A stretch of DNA of 30,080 bases, from IMG/VR virus record IMGVR_UViG_3300024255_002144, positions 1 to 30,080 of that record; one strand, 5' to 3'. Under the pieces are notes generated by a model, which had not been told where the DNA came from, did no database searches, and saw nothing but the letters and a program-made list of their open reading frames with translations. The first letter of the stretch is position 1; each line of letters opens with the position of its first letter. This DNA is from a virus. Positions 18,819 to 27,510 of this stretch are shown here, in pieces. The position numbers were made by a program, and so were the translations under genes.

Positions 18819-19470
18819 AAGCTTCACCATATCCATGCTTTGCAAGACAGCCCTGTTCTTTTTGAATAGTTGTAAAGCTATCTTTTGCTTCTGCAACATA
18901 TGGATATAGCTCGTGTAAAAAATCAAAGCGATTATTATGAATGAATACATCTGTAGGACATGCATCGATCTTAGCACGAGTAATAAGAGCTTTTGCGGCT
19001 GATGAATTAATCATGTAAGCGTGGGCGCCTGGAAGATATTGTTTAGATACTAATTTATTTAAACCTAATTTAGATGGAGTATGAAATTTACCATATGATG
19101 GAGCACCAATTGAAACCAGAACTGGAGCATCCCAATGCATTCTCGGCATTATTCCTAACTGACCAGTCATAATAGCATCATGCTCAAAAATGATATATGG
19201 TTCATCATTCTCTTCAGCGCATTGTTCCCACAATCTATGATGAGAAAGAAATCCGCTCATACATCTCTCTGGTCTTGAATATACTTCAGTAAATCCGGCA
19301 GGTTCAATGCCTCGATCTTTTAGCATTTTAATTGGTTTATCTTTTGGAGTAGTAGCTTTAAATAATTCTACATCTTCAATTCCATAATATGCTGCGCTTT
19401 TAGTACATCTTTTAGCGACCTGTAAAGATTTTTCATTATTCATTATAGTAATTACATAAGCTTTAAACAT
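18805..19470 (-). CDS. GT25-like glycosyltransferase, 221 aa
   Basis: The YVITI start, the ERCMSGFLSHHRLWEQC segment (68-84) and IIFEHDA (93-99) match glycosyltransferase family 25 proteins of LPS biosynthesis, where the ExDA motif is central. The C-terminal region includes a PGAHAYMINSSAAK segment typical of the family. Length is slightly short. It belongs with a second GT25-like protein at 21466. Confidence 0.75.
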   Translation of the reverse strand: MFKAYVITIMNNEKSLQVAKRCTKSAAYYGIEDVELFKATTPKDKPIKMLKDRGIEPAGFTEVYSRPERCMSGFLSHHRLWEQCAEENDEPYIIFEHDAIMTGQLGIMPRMHWDAPVLVSIGAPSYGKFHTPSKLGLNKLVSKQYLPGAHAYMINSSAAKALITRAKIDACPTDVFIHNNRFDFLHELYPYVAEAKDSFTTIQKEQGCLAKHGYGEAYEII

Positions 19471-19471
19471 A

Positions 19472-20332
19472 TCAATAACTCTGTGCTAGGCGCCATTTCA
19501 AGTATTCAAGACTTTCAATGGGTTCATATTTATCAGTACCGCCCATTAGATTTTTAACCATAGTACCTGGTGTTGGATCAACGAAGTGCGGCATGCTGTA
19601 TCTAGTCTTATGTATATGGCTGTTAACTACACGATGTTTAGTACTTTTAAAATAGTCGTTTGTCCATCTCTGTAACAAGTCACCAATATTACAAACCACT
19701 CCATTTGACGCATACGGAACTGGATGCCATTTACCTTCAAGATCTTGAACCTCTAAACCTGGAACGTCATTAATCTGCCATAAAAGTGTAATTGTACCAT
19801 AGTCGCTGTGCTCGCCAATACGCATTTGACGATCCTCAAGAGGTCCAGTATAAGCTGGATAGTGAATAACTCTAGTTGTATTGAAAGGTTTCATATGAGT
19901 ATCTACTAAAGTAGAATCACATTTTAAAATTTTATCGAACATTGATAGAATGCGAAGTGTAAGTCTATCTGCAATAGTAATACTTTGAAGAGCTGTTGCC
20001 TTGAATCCGTTTAATTCAGTTGGCCACAAATGATCTGGCATTCTTTGATTATTATAATTAAAACTTTCTTTCATATCCTTTGGAGCGGTGGGATCTACGT
20101 TTTCGTCTCCTACAATGCTATATCCTAAATTAGTCTCGCCTTCATATGGATATTTATTCTTTATCTCTTGATCTAATTCAAAGAATGATTTCATTTCATC
20201 AAACCAACAATTCATATCAGTTTGGTCTTGTGTATCAAGAGCATTTGTAAATACCGCAAAACCAACAGTAGTATAAGCATCTTCAATTTGTGTTAAAACG
20301 TTTGAGCTTTTTAAATCAATTACAGGAATCAT
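19472..20332 (-). CDS. 2-oxoglutarate/Fe(II) oxygenase, isopenicillin-N-synthase-like, 286 aa
   Basis: His175-x-Asp177 and His233 form the iron facial triad, and R244-x-S246 (RYS) binds 2-oxoglutarate. The PVIDL start and a DGVV-like NGVVCNIGDLLQRWTN segment are typical of the family (DIOX_N plus 2OG-FeII_Oxy). The start at 20332 is supported by GGAG; an earlier ATG at 20377 lies in the terminator hairpin region. The substrate is unknown. Within this operon it might modify a sugar, lipid or nucleotide, or act in general metabolism. Confidence 0.88.
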   Translation of the reverse strand: MIPVIDLKSSNVLTQIEDAYTTVGFAVFTNALDTQDQTDMNCWFDEMKSFFELDQEIKNKYPYEGETNLGYSIVGDENVDPTAPKDMKESFNYNNQRMPDHLWPTELNGFKATALQSITIADRLTLRILSMFDKILKCDSTLVDTHMKPFNTTRVIHYPAYTGPLEDRQMRIGEHSDYGTITLLWQINDVPGLEVQDLEGKWHPVPYASNGVVCNIGDLLQRWTNDYFKSTKHRVVNSHIHKTRYSMPHFVDPTPGTMVKNLMGGTDKYEPIESLEYLKWRLAQSY

Positions 20333-20350
20333 TTTACTTCTCCAAAGTAA

Positions 20351-20370
20351 GGGAGACCCGAAGGTCTCCC
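20351..20370 (-). terminator. Perfect 8-bp hairpin with TTCG loop
   Basis: On the minus strand GGGAGACC-TTCG-GGTCTCCC. The downstream T-run is weak (TTACTTT), so it may attenuate transcription or protect the mRNA end of the solute-binding protein gene. Confidence 0.65.
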
Positions 20371-20380
20371 ATTTCAATAA

Positions 20381-21439
20381 TTAATCAGGGAATCGAGCAG
20401 TGATTCCTTCAACATAATAATTCATACTATTTAGTTCACCATCAGTAGCTACTTCATTAGCTTGAATGCGAATTTCGCCTGCTTGATCTTTAATAGGACC
20501 AGTAAATGCAAAATACTCACCATCGCTAATTTGTTGCATAACATCTGCTGCCATCGCTCGAACATTATCTGGCATATTAGTAAATGGTGCCATCATAACA
20601 ACACCTTCATTCATATGACCAAAATAATCTTCACTTTCCCAGTTACCATCAATAACAGCTTGAACCTTACGAATATAGTAAGGTGACCAGTTATCAATAG
20701 TAGCAGTCAATTGTGCTTCAGGAGCAAATGCAATTTGATCTGATGCTTGACCAAAGCCGTGTTTACCCTGTTGTTCTGCAGCTTGAAGCGGTGCTGGAGA
20801 ATCAGTATGTTGTGCAACCATATCACAACCTTGTGCCATTAGAACTTTAGCGGCATCAGATTCTTTACCTGGATCATACCAAGTATTTACCCAAACAATA
20901 TCCATCTCAACATCAGGATTCATTCGTCGGGCACCCATAAAAAATGTATTAATTTCACGAATTACTTCTGGAATTGGATATGCACCAATATAACAAATCT
21001 TATTAGTCTTAGTCATCATTCCAGCAATAATGCCTTGAACATGTCTTGCTTGATATAAACGCAATCCATAGCTTGACATATTTTTAGATTGTTTGTATCC
21101 AGTTGCATGCTCAAATTTTATATGTGGATAACGATTAGCCATTTTTAGTGTAGCTTCCATATATCCGAATGAAGTAGTAAAGATAATGTCTGCACCTTGT
21201 AGAACCATAGCATTAATGACTCTTTCTGCGTCTGGTCCTTCACTTACACTCTCTACAAAAAATGTTTCTACTTGATCGCCAAAATGTGCTTCTACATCTT
21301 GTCTACCAATATCATGACGATATGTCCATCCATGATCGCCAGTTGGTCCGACATATACGAACCCTACTTTAACTTTATCCCCAGCCCATGCGCTTGTTGC
21401 TAGCATGGCTGCTGCTACGATTGTTAAAAGTTTTTTCAT
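20381..21439 (-). CDS. BMP-family (PnrA-like) periplasmic solute-binding protein, 352 aa
   Basis: A signal peptide (MKKLLTIVAAAMLATSAWA, then GDK) sends it to the periplasm. VKVGFVYVGPTGDHGWTYRHD, a DIIFTTSFGYME region, and later GQASDQ and an Asn-Trp segment follow the basic-membrane-protein family, whose members bind nucleosides or related ligands for ABC importers. It is complete, without frameshift. There is no permease or ATPase in the window, so it would have to work with host transporters. Such a gene is unusual in a phage and was probably taken from a host. It lies inside the glycan operon, before hairpin 20351-20370. Confidence 0.9.
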   Translation of the reverse strand: MKKLLTIVAAAMLATSAWAGDKVKVGFVYVGPTGDHGWTYRHDIGRQDVEAHFGDQVETFFVESVSEGPDAERVINAMVLQGADIIFTTSFGYMEATLKMANRYPHIKFEHATGYKQSKNMSSYGLRLYQARHVQGIIAGMMTKTNKICYIGAYPIPEVIREINTFFMGARRMNPDVEMDIVWVNTWYDPGKESDAAKVLMAQGCDMVAQHTDSPAPLQAAEQQGKHGFGQASDQIAFAPEAQLTATIDNWSPYYIRKVQAVIDGNWESEDYFGHMNEGVVMMAPFTNMPDNVRAMAADVMQQISDGEYFAFTGPIKDQAGEIRIQANEVATDGELNSMNYYVEGITARFPD

Positions 21440-21465
21440 TTCTGTTTTTCTCTTTCTTTTTTAAA

Positions 21466-22164
21466 TTAATGTTGAGTGGTTGTACTAGTTAACCCTTGAA
21501 CTCTTGTATAGAATGTTTTACTAACGCCTAAATTATCTACTAATTGTTTACACATCAATGCGTCATTTGGCCAAAGGCCATATTTAAAGACGAGTTCTAT
21601 CATTTTCTCAGCTCCAGATGGTTTAATTATATATGCTGAGTTTCCAGCCAGTCCTTGTGGAATATTGAACTCGTCGATAGTTGGAACTGGCTGTATGTCT
21701 TTTTTATTCTTTTTTATAATATCATAAAATAATTGAGCTCGGCGAGTTGCACCAAGAGGATTATTAATACCTATTATATCATATTTTGAATCTAAAAGAT
21801 ACTGGTAATCTAACTTTTTTATAAAAAATGCGTCATGCTCTAAAACTATAATTGGTTCTTTCTTTTCAAAGCACTCTGTCCATAAACGAAAATGAGATAC
21901 CGCTGCGGCCATACGTTTTGTTTTGACAGCTGTAGGATATGCTGATTTAATAAGACCTGTTGCTATACAGCTGACTTTGCCTTCCCATGGATAATTCCAA
22001 AATAAATCCCAATTCATCATTTCTTTTTTAACTGTACTTTCTGTTGATGCGTTAAATCTTTTTACATTAAAATCGTTTTTAGCATCTCTACAGCTTTGCC
22101 AACATGCATTAAATCCTTTTTCTGAAATTGGATTATCTTTAACAGTAATGCAAAAAGCTTTCAT
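21466..22164 (-). CDS. GT25-like glycosyltransferase, 232 aa
   Basis: The N-terminus reads as CITVKDNP, and a VSHFRLWTEC segment is followed by VLEHDA (107-112), the GT25 hallmark. GNSAYIIKPSGAEKMI at about 174-189 also fits. It is related to the gene at 18805 but not close to it. It probably adds a hexose to an LPS- or capsule-like glycan. The following gap before the epimerase gene holds a plus-strand promoter. Confidence 0.75.
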   Translation of the reverse strand: MKAFCITVKDNPISEKGFNACWQSCRDAKNDFNVKRFNASTESTVKKEMMNWDLFWNYPWEGKVSCIATGLIKSAYPTAVKTKRMAAAVSHFRLWTECFEKKEPIIVLEHDAFFIKKLDYQYLLDSKYDIIGINNPLGATRRAQLFYDIIKKNKKDIQPVPTIDEFNIPQGLAGNSAYIIKPSGAEKMIELVFKYGLWPNDALMCKQLVDNLGVSKTFYTRVQGLTSTTTQH

Positions 22165-22181
22165 TTAATTACCTTTATAGG

Positions 22182-22210
22182 TTTACAATGTTGCGTATAT
22201 GTGATATAAT
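22182..22210 (+). promoter_or_regulatory. Plus-strand consensus promoter
   Basis: TTTACA (22182-22187), 17 bp, TATAAT (22205-22210), with TGA directly before the -10. It is the same design as the early minus-strand promoters but points the other way, into the 3' end of the epimerase gene. Confidence 0.6.
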
Positions 22211-22240
22211 AAAGAGTATTCTTTAGTAGGGAGGATAGTA

Positions 22241-23197
22241 TCAGTTGACTTTGTAATAACCTTTGTACCAAGATACAAATTTCTCCACACCTTCAGCAAT
22301 TGAAACCTTAGGATCATACCCCAGTTTTTGTAGCTTAGTAGTATCAGACCAAGTGGTTTGTGCGTCAGCAGGATGCATTGGCACTAATTCACGTATTGCT
22401 TTTCGATTCAAATTCTTTTCTATCTCATCTACAAAGTCCATTAACATTACTTTCTCACCACGGCCTATACAGTATATATCTTCTAATTTATCTGGAGTAT
22501 TTTGTGCTGTCTGTAATAAAATATTAATACCATTTATAATGTCATCAATGTATGTAAAATCACGAACCATGTCACCATTATTAAATAATCGAATAGGATT
22601 ACCCGCAATGATATTTTTTGTAAAGTCAAACAATGCCATATCAGGTCTTCCCCATGGACCGTAAACAGTAAAGAATCTTAATCCAACATTAATAGGAATC
22701 TTACTGCATTTGAATTGTGATTCGTTAGCGGCCTTTGATATAGCATATGGGTTTGACTGATGTCCAAGTTTTTCATCTTCATTCCACGGTAAAGGATTAT
22801 TAGCCATAATGCATGATGTGGATGCATAAAATACTGTATTTACTTTATGTTCTTCACACGCACTAATTAAATTTTGAGTAGCAATGATATTATTATCCAT
22901 ATAAAGTTTTGGATGATCTAATGAATATCTAACACCAGCGTATGCTGCCAAGTGTATAACAACATCAACATCTTCTAATTTATTAAACCAATGTGACTTA
23001 AAAGCTAATACTGTCAAATCACCATAGCTATTTTCAATTCCTAATTCATCAAGTTTTCCACTTCGAGCTCTTTTTAAAGCAACATCATAATAAGAATTAT
23101 ATGAGTCAATTCCTAATACATGATGGCCTTGAGAAAAGAGCTTTCTAGCAAGATGATAACCTATAAAACCTGATATGCCTGTAATAAATATTTTCAT
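22241..23197 (-). CDS. UDP-glucuronate 4-epimerase-like SDR, 318 aa
   Basis: An extended short-chain dehydrogenase: GISGFIG (7-13) binds NAD, Ser126/Thr127 and Y151-xxx-K155 form the catalytic set. The FFTVYGPWGRPDMALF segment (175-190) is typical of UDP-GlcA 4-epimerases, which make UDP-GalA. It could use another UDP-sugar. Length is normal. ATGA overlap with the DxD glycosyltransferase gene. Confidence 0.85.
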   Translation of the reverse strand: MKIFITGISGFIGYHLARKLFSQGHHVLGIDSYNSYYDVALKRARSGKLDELGIENSYGDLTVLAFKSHWFNKLEDVDVVIHLAAYAGVRYSLDHPKLYMDNNIIATQNLISACEEHKVNTVFYASTSCIMANNPLPWNEDEKLGHQSNPYAISKAANESQFKCSKIPINVGLRFFTVYGPWGRPDMALFDFTKNIIAGNPIRLFNNGDMVRDFTYIDDIINGINILLQTAQNTPDKLEDIYCIGRGEKVMLMDFVDEIEKNLNRKAIRELVPMHPADAQTTWSDTTKLQKLGYDPKVSIAEGVEKFVSWYKGYYKVN

Positions 23198-23937
23198 ACG
23201 GTGTACTTCTTTGGCCCTTTATAATGTTCGCTATAAAAACGTAAAGGAGAACCTCCCCAACCGTGGTCCATTATTTTTGGATTCACTAAGGGATTTACAT
23301 TAACTCCAGCTAATATCGCTTGTCGTAATAAATGATCAAATGCATGGCTGTCTGTCCAATATTGTAGTTCAAATAGACTTCCATTTTGATATAAATCTTT
23401 CATACCTTTCCACCAAGTTTTATGATATGGATGATGAGTATCATATATTAAAAAACCCGTTTCAGTATGCTGCTTAGTTCTGTTTAAATACGAAACGTAT
23501 GTTCCTTCTTTTACTAAAGTATTAAAAAAATCACTTGGAATCTGTTTAGTTAATTCTACATCAGCATCGATAAACCCCATATATCTTGCATTACATTTGT
23601 CATGATGTTCTAACATTGCATATACTTTCCACGCAAATCTAATAGCGTCAAATTTAAAAGTTTTTTGTCTATCGTATACTAAGACATCTTTTTCTGGATG
23701 TAATTTTCCAACCATGTGATCTTGCTTATGCCCAAACTTCTTTTTAAAAACATTAGTTTTATCGATTGGAAACGGTAAATATTTTACCTTAGAATTACTC
23801 GGTGGTAAAGCTTCACCTTCATAATATACAGTTAAATCAGCATTATCTGGAAAATATTTTTTTATAGATTCAGCCATTTTTATTCCAAACCCTTGGCTAT
23901 ATTCATTAGAAAATGTTGTGACAAAATTAAACTGCAT
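23194..23937 (-). CDS. DxD glycosyltransferase-like protein, 247 aa
   Basis: GFIDADVEL gives Asp124-x-Asp126, a GT-A metal site. The upstream FDAIRFAWKVYAM segment is typical of proteins that handle nucleotide sugars. A HGWGGSP segment near the C-terminus is distinctive. No membrane helix. TAATG coupling to Gmd. Donor and acceptor are unknown. Confidence 0.7.
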   Translation of the reverse strand: MQFNFVTTFSNEYSQGFGIKMAESIKKYFPDNADLTVYYEGEALPPSNSKVKYLPFPIDKTNVFKKKFGHKQDHMVGKLHPEKDVLVYDRQKTFKFDAIRFAWKVYAMLEHHDKCNARYMGFIDADVELTKQIPSDFFNTLVKEGTYVSYLNRTKQHTETGFLIYDTHHPYHKTWWKGMKDLYQNGSLFELQYWTDSHAFDHLLRQAILAGVNVNPLVNPKIMDHGWGGSPLRFYSEHYKGPKKYTV

Positions 23938-24908
23938 TATACATATCTTTCCAAATCAGCATCAACCATCATATTTACAAGATCATCAAAACTCGTATTT
24001 GTTTTCCAACCTAACTTTTCATTCGCTTTTTTTGGATCACCTAACAAATGTGGAACTTCTGCTGGCCGAATATATTTTTTGTCAGTTTTAACATATTTTG
24101 ACCAATCATTTATTCCAGCCCTTGCAAATGCCCTATCAAGAAAATCTTCTAGAGAGTGTGTTTCACCAGTGGCAATTACATAATCGTCTGGATCATTCTG
24201 TAGCATCATCCACATTGCTTCAACATAATCTCCAGCGAAACCCCAATCTCTTTTAGTGTTGAGGTTTCCTAATGTGATATGATCAACTAATCCATTTTTA
24301 ATTTTTGAAACACCATCAGTAATTTTTCTAGTTACAAATTCAATCCCTCTTATGGGACTTTCATGGTTGAATAGTATTCCACAAGATGTATGAAGACCAA
24401 AACTTTCTCTATAATTAACCATTGTATTGTGAGCAAAAGTTTTTGCTGACCCATAAGGTGATCTTGGTCTAAAATTAGTCAACTCATTTTGTGTAAAATT
24501 ATTTTCCCAATTATTACCAAACATTTCTGATGTAGATGCTTGATATATTTTAGCTTCAGGGCAATATGTACGAACAGCTTCAAGTAAATACAGTGGTCCC
24601 ATCGCATCGACATTCGCAGTATGAATAGGTTCTTGCCAAGACAATCCAACAAAACTCATTGCAGCAAGATTATAAATTTCATCTGGTTTACTTTTTTTAA
24701 TAGCATGCAATATGCTTGAATGATCTGTCATATCACCAAAAATAATTTTTACTTGATCAGTAATACCCAACCAATCTAAGTTATCAAACCTTTGATTGAC
24801 TCGTCTTGTAGCAAATCCATAAACTTCATAGTCTTTACCCAATAAAAATTTTGCTAAGTATGCACCATCTTGACCATTCACTCCTGTCACTAACGCTCTT
24901 TTTTTCAT
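23937..24908 (-). CDS. gmd: GDP-mannose 4,6-dehydratase
   Basis: GVNGQDGAYLA (9-19) is the NADP-binding loop of Gmd. YQASTSEMFG (122-131) carries Thr126 and Glu128, and RSPYGSAK (149-156) gives Tyr152 and Lys156. LFNHESPIRG with FVTRKIT follows, all as in the family. It converts GDP-mannose to GDP-4-keto-6-deoxymannose in the cytosol, the substrate of the ColD-like enzyme encoded just upstream. Slightly shorter than many bacterial Gmd proteins but complete. GGAG lies before the ATG. Confidence 0.93.
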   Translation of the reverse strand: MKKRALVTGVNGQDGAYLAKFLLGKDYEVYGFATRRVNQRFDNLDWLGITDQVKIIFGDMTDHSSILHAIKKSKPDEIYNLAAMSFVGLSWQEPIHTANVDAMGPLYLLEAVRTYCPEAKIYQASTSEMFGNNWENNFTQNELTNFRPRSPYGSAKTFAHNTMVNYRESFGLHTSCGILFNHESPIRGIEFVTRKITDGVSKIKNGLVDHITLGNLNTKRDWGFAGDYVEAMWMMLQNDPDDYVIATGETHSLEDFLDRAFARAGINDWSKYVKTDKKYIRPAEVPHLLGDPKKANEKLGWKTNTSFDDLVNMMVDADLERYV

Positions 24909-24909
24909 A

Positions 24910-26064
24910 TTATAAATTCTCCATTATATTTTCTAACATACTTAATTCATCGTGTCCAATCATGTGATTATTTCCCACATACACACCATGGTTATGGACA
25001 ATATCTACATTAGTATCACCCCCCACCACATGAATATTATTATCTTTTAAAAAAGGATGTCTAAGAAGATTACCACCGATAATTGGCCTTGTTTCAATAC
25101 TAGCACTTTTAAATTTTTCTAATAATACATTATAATCATTTTTATTTTTACATACTATTGGGAAACAAAAACTGCTATTATTTTTTGAGTTTGATGGCAA
25201 ATAAAATCTATCCGAGTTCATAAAAGATAAGAAATAATCAAAATTATCTTGTCTGATTTTTATAGAATTATCAAGGTTTTTTAATTGAGAAGATGCTAAT
25301 ACAGCATTTATTTCAGTATTTCTAAAATTATATCCATCAGTAATAAATAAAAATTCAGGTCTAATATCTAGATTATCTTGTTTATGTTTTTCATAGTATA
25401 AAGATTCTCTTGCCATGCCATGACTACGTTTCATTTTCATTAAGTCATAAAGTTTTTCATTATTAGTTGAAACCATACCTCCCTCAACTGAAGTCATATG
25501 ATGACCAAAATAAAAACTAAAAGTTGCACCCAAAGAATCCGAACCTTGTTTATCACCATCATCATTTGTGATACCATGAGACTCGCAAATATCTTCAATA
25601 AACTGTGCATTAGGAAATATCTCTTTGTAGCGTTCAACAGGACACCGCAATCCTAACAAATGACTAATGAATACTAATTTGATACTTTCTGGATTTTCAA
25701 CTTTAAGAAGAGAGTCTACATTAAATCCGTATGTGTCCATTTCAATATCTACAAAGATAGGATTTAAACCTAACTGTATAATTGGTGCAACATTAGTCAT
25801 CCAAGTACAAGCGGGAACTATAACATTATCGCCATCTTTTAATCCATACAATTCTTTTACTGCAGCTACTAATAGAAAATTTGCAGTACTACCAGAGGAT
25901 ACAAACAATGAATATTTTGAACCTAACCAATTATTCCACTCATTCTCAAATTTCTTAACCATTTGACCATTAGTAAATCTATCCGTTTTTTGAATAAATG
26001 CAATCATAGCATTTTTATCGAATTGAGTTACAATATTTTTCATTAGAGGATATTTATAATTCAT
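24910..26064 (-). CDS. colD: GDP-4-keto-6-deoxymannose 3-dehydratase-like (ColD), 384 aa
   Basis: A DegT/DnrJ/EryC1-fold PLP protein. The segment FSFYFGHHMTSVEGGM (182-197) has His188 where sugar aminotransferases have the PLP-binding Lys. This replacement is the mark of ColD, which removes the 3-hydroxyl of GDP-4-keto-6-deoxymannose on the way to colitose. Other family parts: SSGSTAN (56-62), PACTWMTNV (84-92), EDICESHG (157-164). Length is near that of ColD. Next to gmd, this predicts a GDP-linked 3,6-dideoxyhexose. The last enzyme (ColC) is not seen in this window. Confidence 0.88.
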   Translation of the reverse strand: MNYKYPLMKNIVTQFDKNAMIAFIQKTDRFTNGQMVKKFENEWNNWLGSKYSLFVSSGSTANFLLVAAVKELYGLKDGDNVIVPACTWMTNVAPIIQLGLNPIFVDIEMDTYGFNVDSLLKVENPESIKLVFISHLLGLRCPVERYKEIFPNAQFIEDICESHGITNDDGDKQGSDSLGATFSFYFGHHMTSVEGGMVSTNNEKLYDLMKMKRSHGMARESLYYEKHKQDNLDIRPEFLFITDGYNFRNTEINAVLASSQLKNLDNSIKIRQDNFDYFLSFMNSDRFYLPSNSKNNSSFCFPIVCKNKNDYNVLLEKFKSASIETRPIIGGNLLRHPFLKDNNIHVVGGDTNVDIVHNHGVYVGNNHMIGHDELSMLENIMENL

Positions 26065-26073
26065 TTTTTATTC

Positions 26074-26883
26074 CTAATACTTTATCAAACTTAATATTTT
26101 TTCATCAACCTTACCCGTTTTAAAATGTGCGTTTCTAATTGTATGATCTATGTATATATCGCTGTAATTAAGTGCATGAAATTGTTCACATATAACAGCG
26201 GTGTCACAATCAAACATTTTATATCTCTCGTTATACCCGCTGAAAGAAGCACCCTTTCTTATAACTTCTGATTTATATAAACACACTGCATTAAATGTTG
26301 AATAATATTTTTGATAATTAACCAACAGCCAATTATCATATAGGTTATCATGTTTAGTAGGATGTACTTCACTAGTTTTTCTAGTAGCCCAAGTATCCCT
26401 AGACTTCATTTGTGAATTGTTTAAATCTTTAATGGTTACACCAGATACAATATCTACATTGTATAAATTATATCTCTCTTTAAATAAAATTAATTTTTCA
26501 ATATCTTCTATGTTATAAGCACAATCGGGTTCAATAACTAACACCCAATCTGATTTGTTTAAAAATTCACAATTTCTTACTCTTATACTTTTCATTCTAG
26601 CAGCGGCAAGATTGTGTACCCTTTGAGAATCCATTACCGATCCATATTTTTTTGTTTTTAAATTTTCTGAAATAATTTCTATTCTATCTTCCATGAAATT
26701 CCATTGAGAGTTTTTTAAAATATTTTCAGTATTGTCAATAGAATCATTTTCATATATTGAAAGATATGTTGTCATATTCAATTTTTTCAAATGTGACACT
26801 AATTTTTTTATTTGATTATTATAATAAGGAATATTCTGCGATTGATCCCTCATTATAGTGCTTATAAAAATATTTAAACTCAA
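26074..26883 (-). CDS. CAP59/GT69-like glycosyltransferase, 269 aa
   Basis: YENDSIDNT (44-52), a HNLAAARMKSIRVRN segment and a WVLVIEPDC segment are in the order seen in CAP59/CMT1-type mannosyltransferases. TTG start at 26883, overlapping the previous TGA; ATG 26853 is an alternative with a weaker site. Donor probably GDP- or UDP-sugar; acceptor unknown. Confidence 0.65.
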   Translation of the reverse strand: MSLNIFISTIMRDQSQNIPYYNNQIKKLVSHLKKLNMTTYLSIYENDSIDNTENILKNSQWNFMEDRIEIISENLKTKKYGSVMDSQRVHNLAAARMKSIRVRNCEFLNKSDWVLVIEPDCAYNIEDIEKLILFKERYNLYNVDIVSGVTIKDLNNSQMKSRDTWATRKTSEVHPTKHDNLYDNWLLVNYQKYYSTFNAVCLYKSEVIRKGASFSGYNERYKMFDCDTAVICEQFHALNYSDIYIDHTIRNAHFKTGKVDEKILSLIKY

Positions 26884-27449
26884 GAGCCTATTCTTTTAAT
26901 AACTGTGTGACCGGCATTACCTTTAGTATAGTGTGTATCAATCGCCCAAGCTATTTTTGAGTTTATCATTTCAACAATGACCGATTGTAGACTAGCATTT
27001 TGACTTTTAGTATCATGAAATACTATATATTTTTTAACGCTATTTTCATGCATTTTTAATTCTTGACGTAAATGATTTGCATTATGAAATGAATCTATAT
27101 GAAGCATATCAACTTGCTTCACACACCTACTATCTGTAGAACTCATCTCATTAAAGGTTAAATTTATTTTATTATCTTTTGCGTATTCTTGAAATAATTT
27201 AATCCAAGGGTTGATAGTTTTTAATGTAATATCTGTAGCATATACTTGTTTTGGTTTGGTCATAAGAATTGCCGCAAGAGTGCATCCTTGAAAAACACCT
27301 AATTCTCCTATAGTTTCGCATTCATTAGCGCATCTTATAATATCATTATGAAATGCCTTCACTTCAATTGGTTCATGCTGTGCGTGATATTTAAAAAGTT
27401 TTTTATAATAATCCTCTAAATTATTACTATCTATAGAGTGTACATTCAT
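26880..27449 (-). CDS. Class I SAM-dependent methyltransferase, 189 aa
   Basis: IGELGVFQGCT (47-57) is the SAM-binding loop, YATDI (70-74) the acidic strand, and DMLHIDS (114-120) with YIVFHDT (141-147) resembles Methyltransf_24 or CmcI-like enzymes. It probably methylates a sugar or glycan. The 61-bp gap upstream of it is AT-rich and may hold a promoter -10 (TATTAT), without a good -35. Confidence 0.75.
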   Translation of the reverse strand: MNVHSIDSNNLEDYYKKLFKYHAQHEPIEVKAFHNDIIRCANECETIGELGVFQGCTLAAILMTKPKQVYATDITLKTINPWIKLFQEYAKDNKINLTFNEMSSTDSRCVKQVDMLHIDSFHNANHLRQELKMHENSVKKYIVFHDTKSQNASLQSVIVEMINSKIAWAIDTHYTKGNAGHTVIKRIGS

Positions 27450-27510
27450 CAGTATTGTCCTTTATAATATTTTTTTTATTTATCAACAAAATTCTTTCAT
27501 TCGATATCAT

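Noticed and set aside
18818-18977. N-terminal extension of the DxD glycosyltransferase at 18147
   Set aside because: The extension overlaps the GT25-like gene in another frame by 160 bp and has a sequence unlike the family; ATG 18818 gives the normal family start.
22263-22664. Plus-strand open frame of 133 codons downstream of the plus-strand promoter
   Set aside because: It is the antisense of conserved epimerase codons and has no ribosome-binding site at its ATG, so I treat any plus-strand transcript as non-coding.
26051-26058. TATAAATA on the minus strand at the start of the ColD-like gene
   Set aside because: It encodes residues 3-5 of the protein and lies after the AGGA-supported ATG, so it cannot drive that gene unless translation starts at the next ATG, which lacks a ribosome-binding site.
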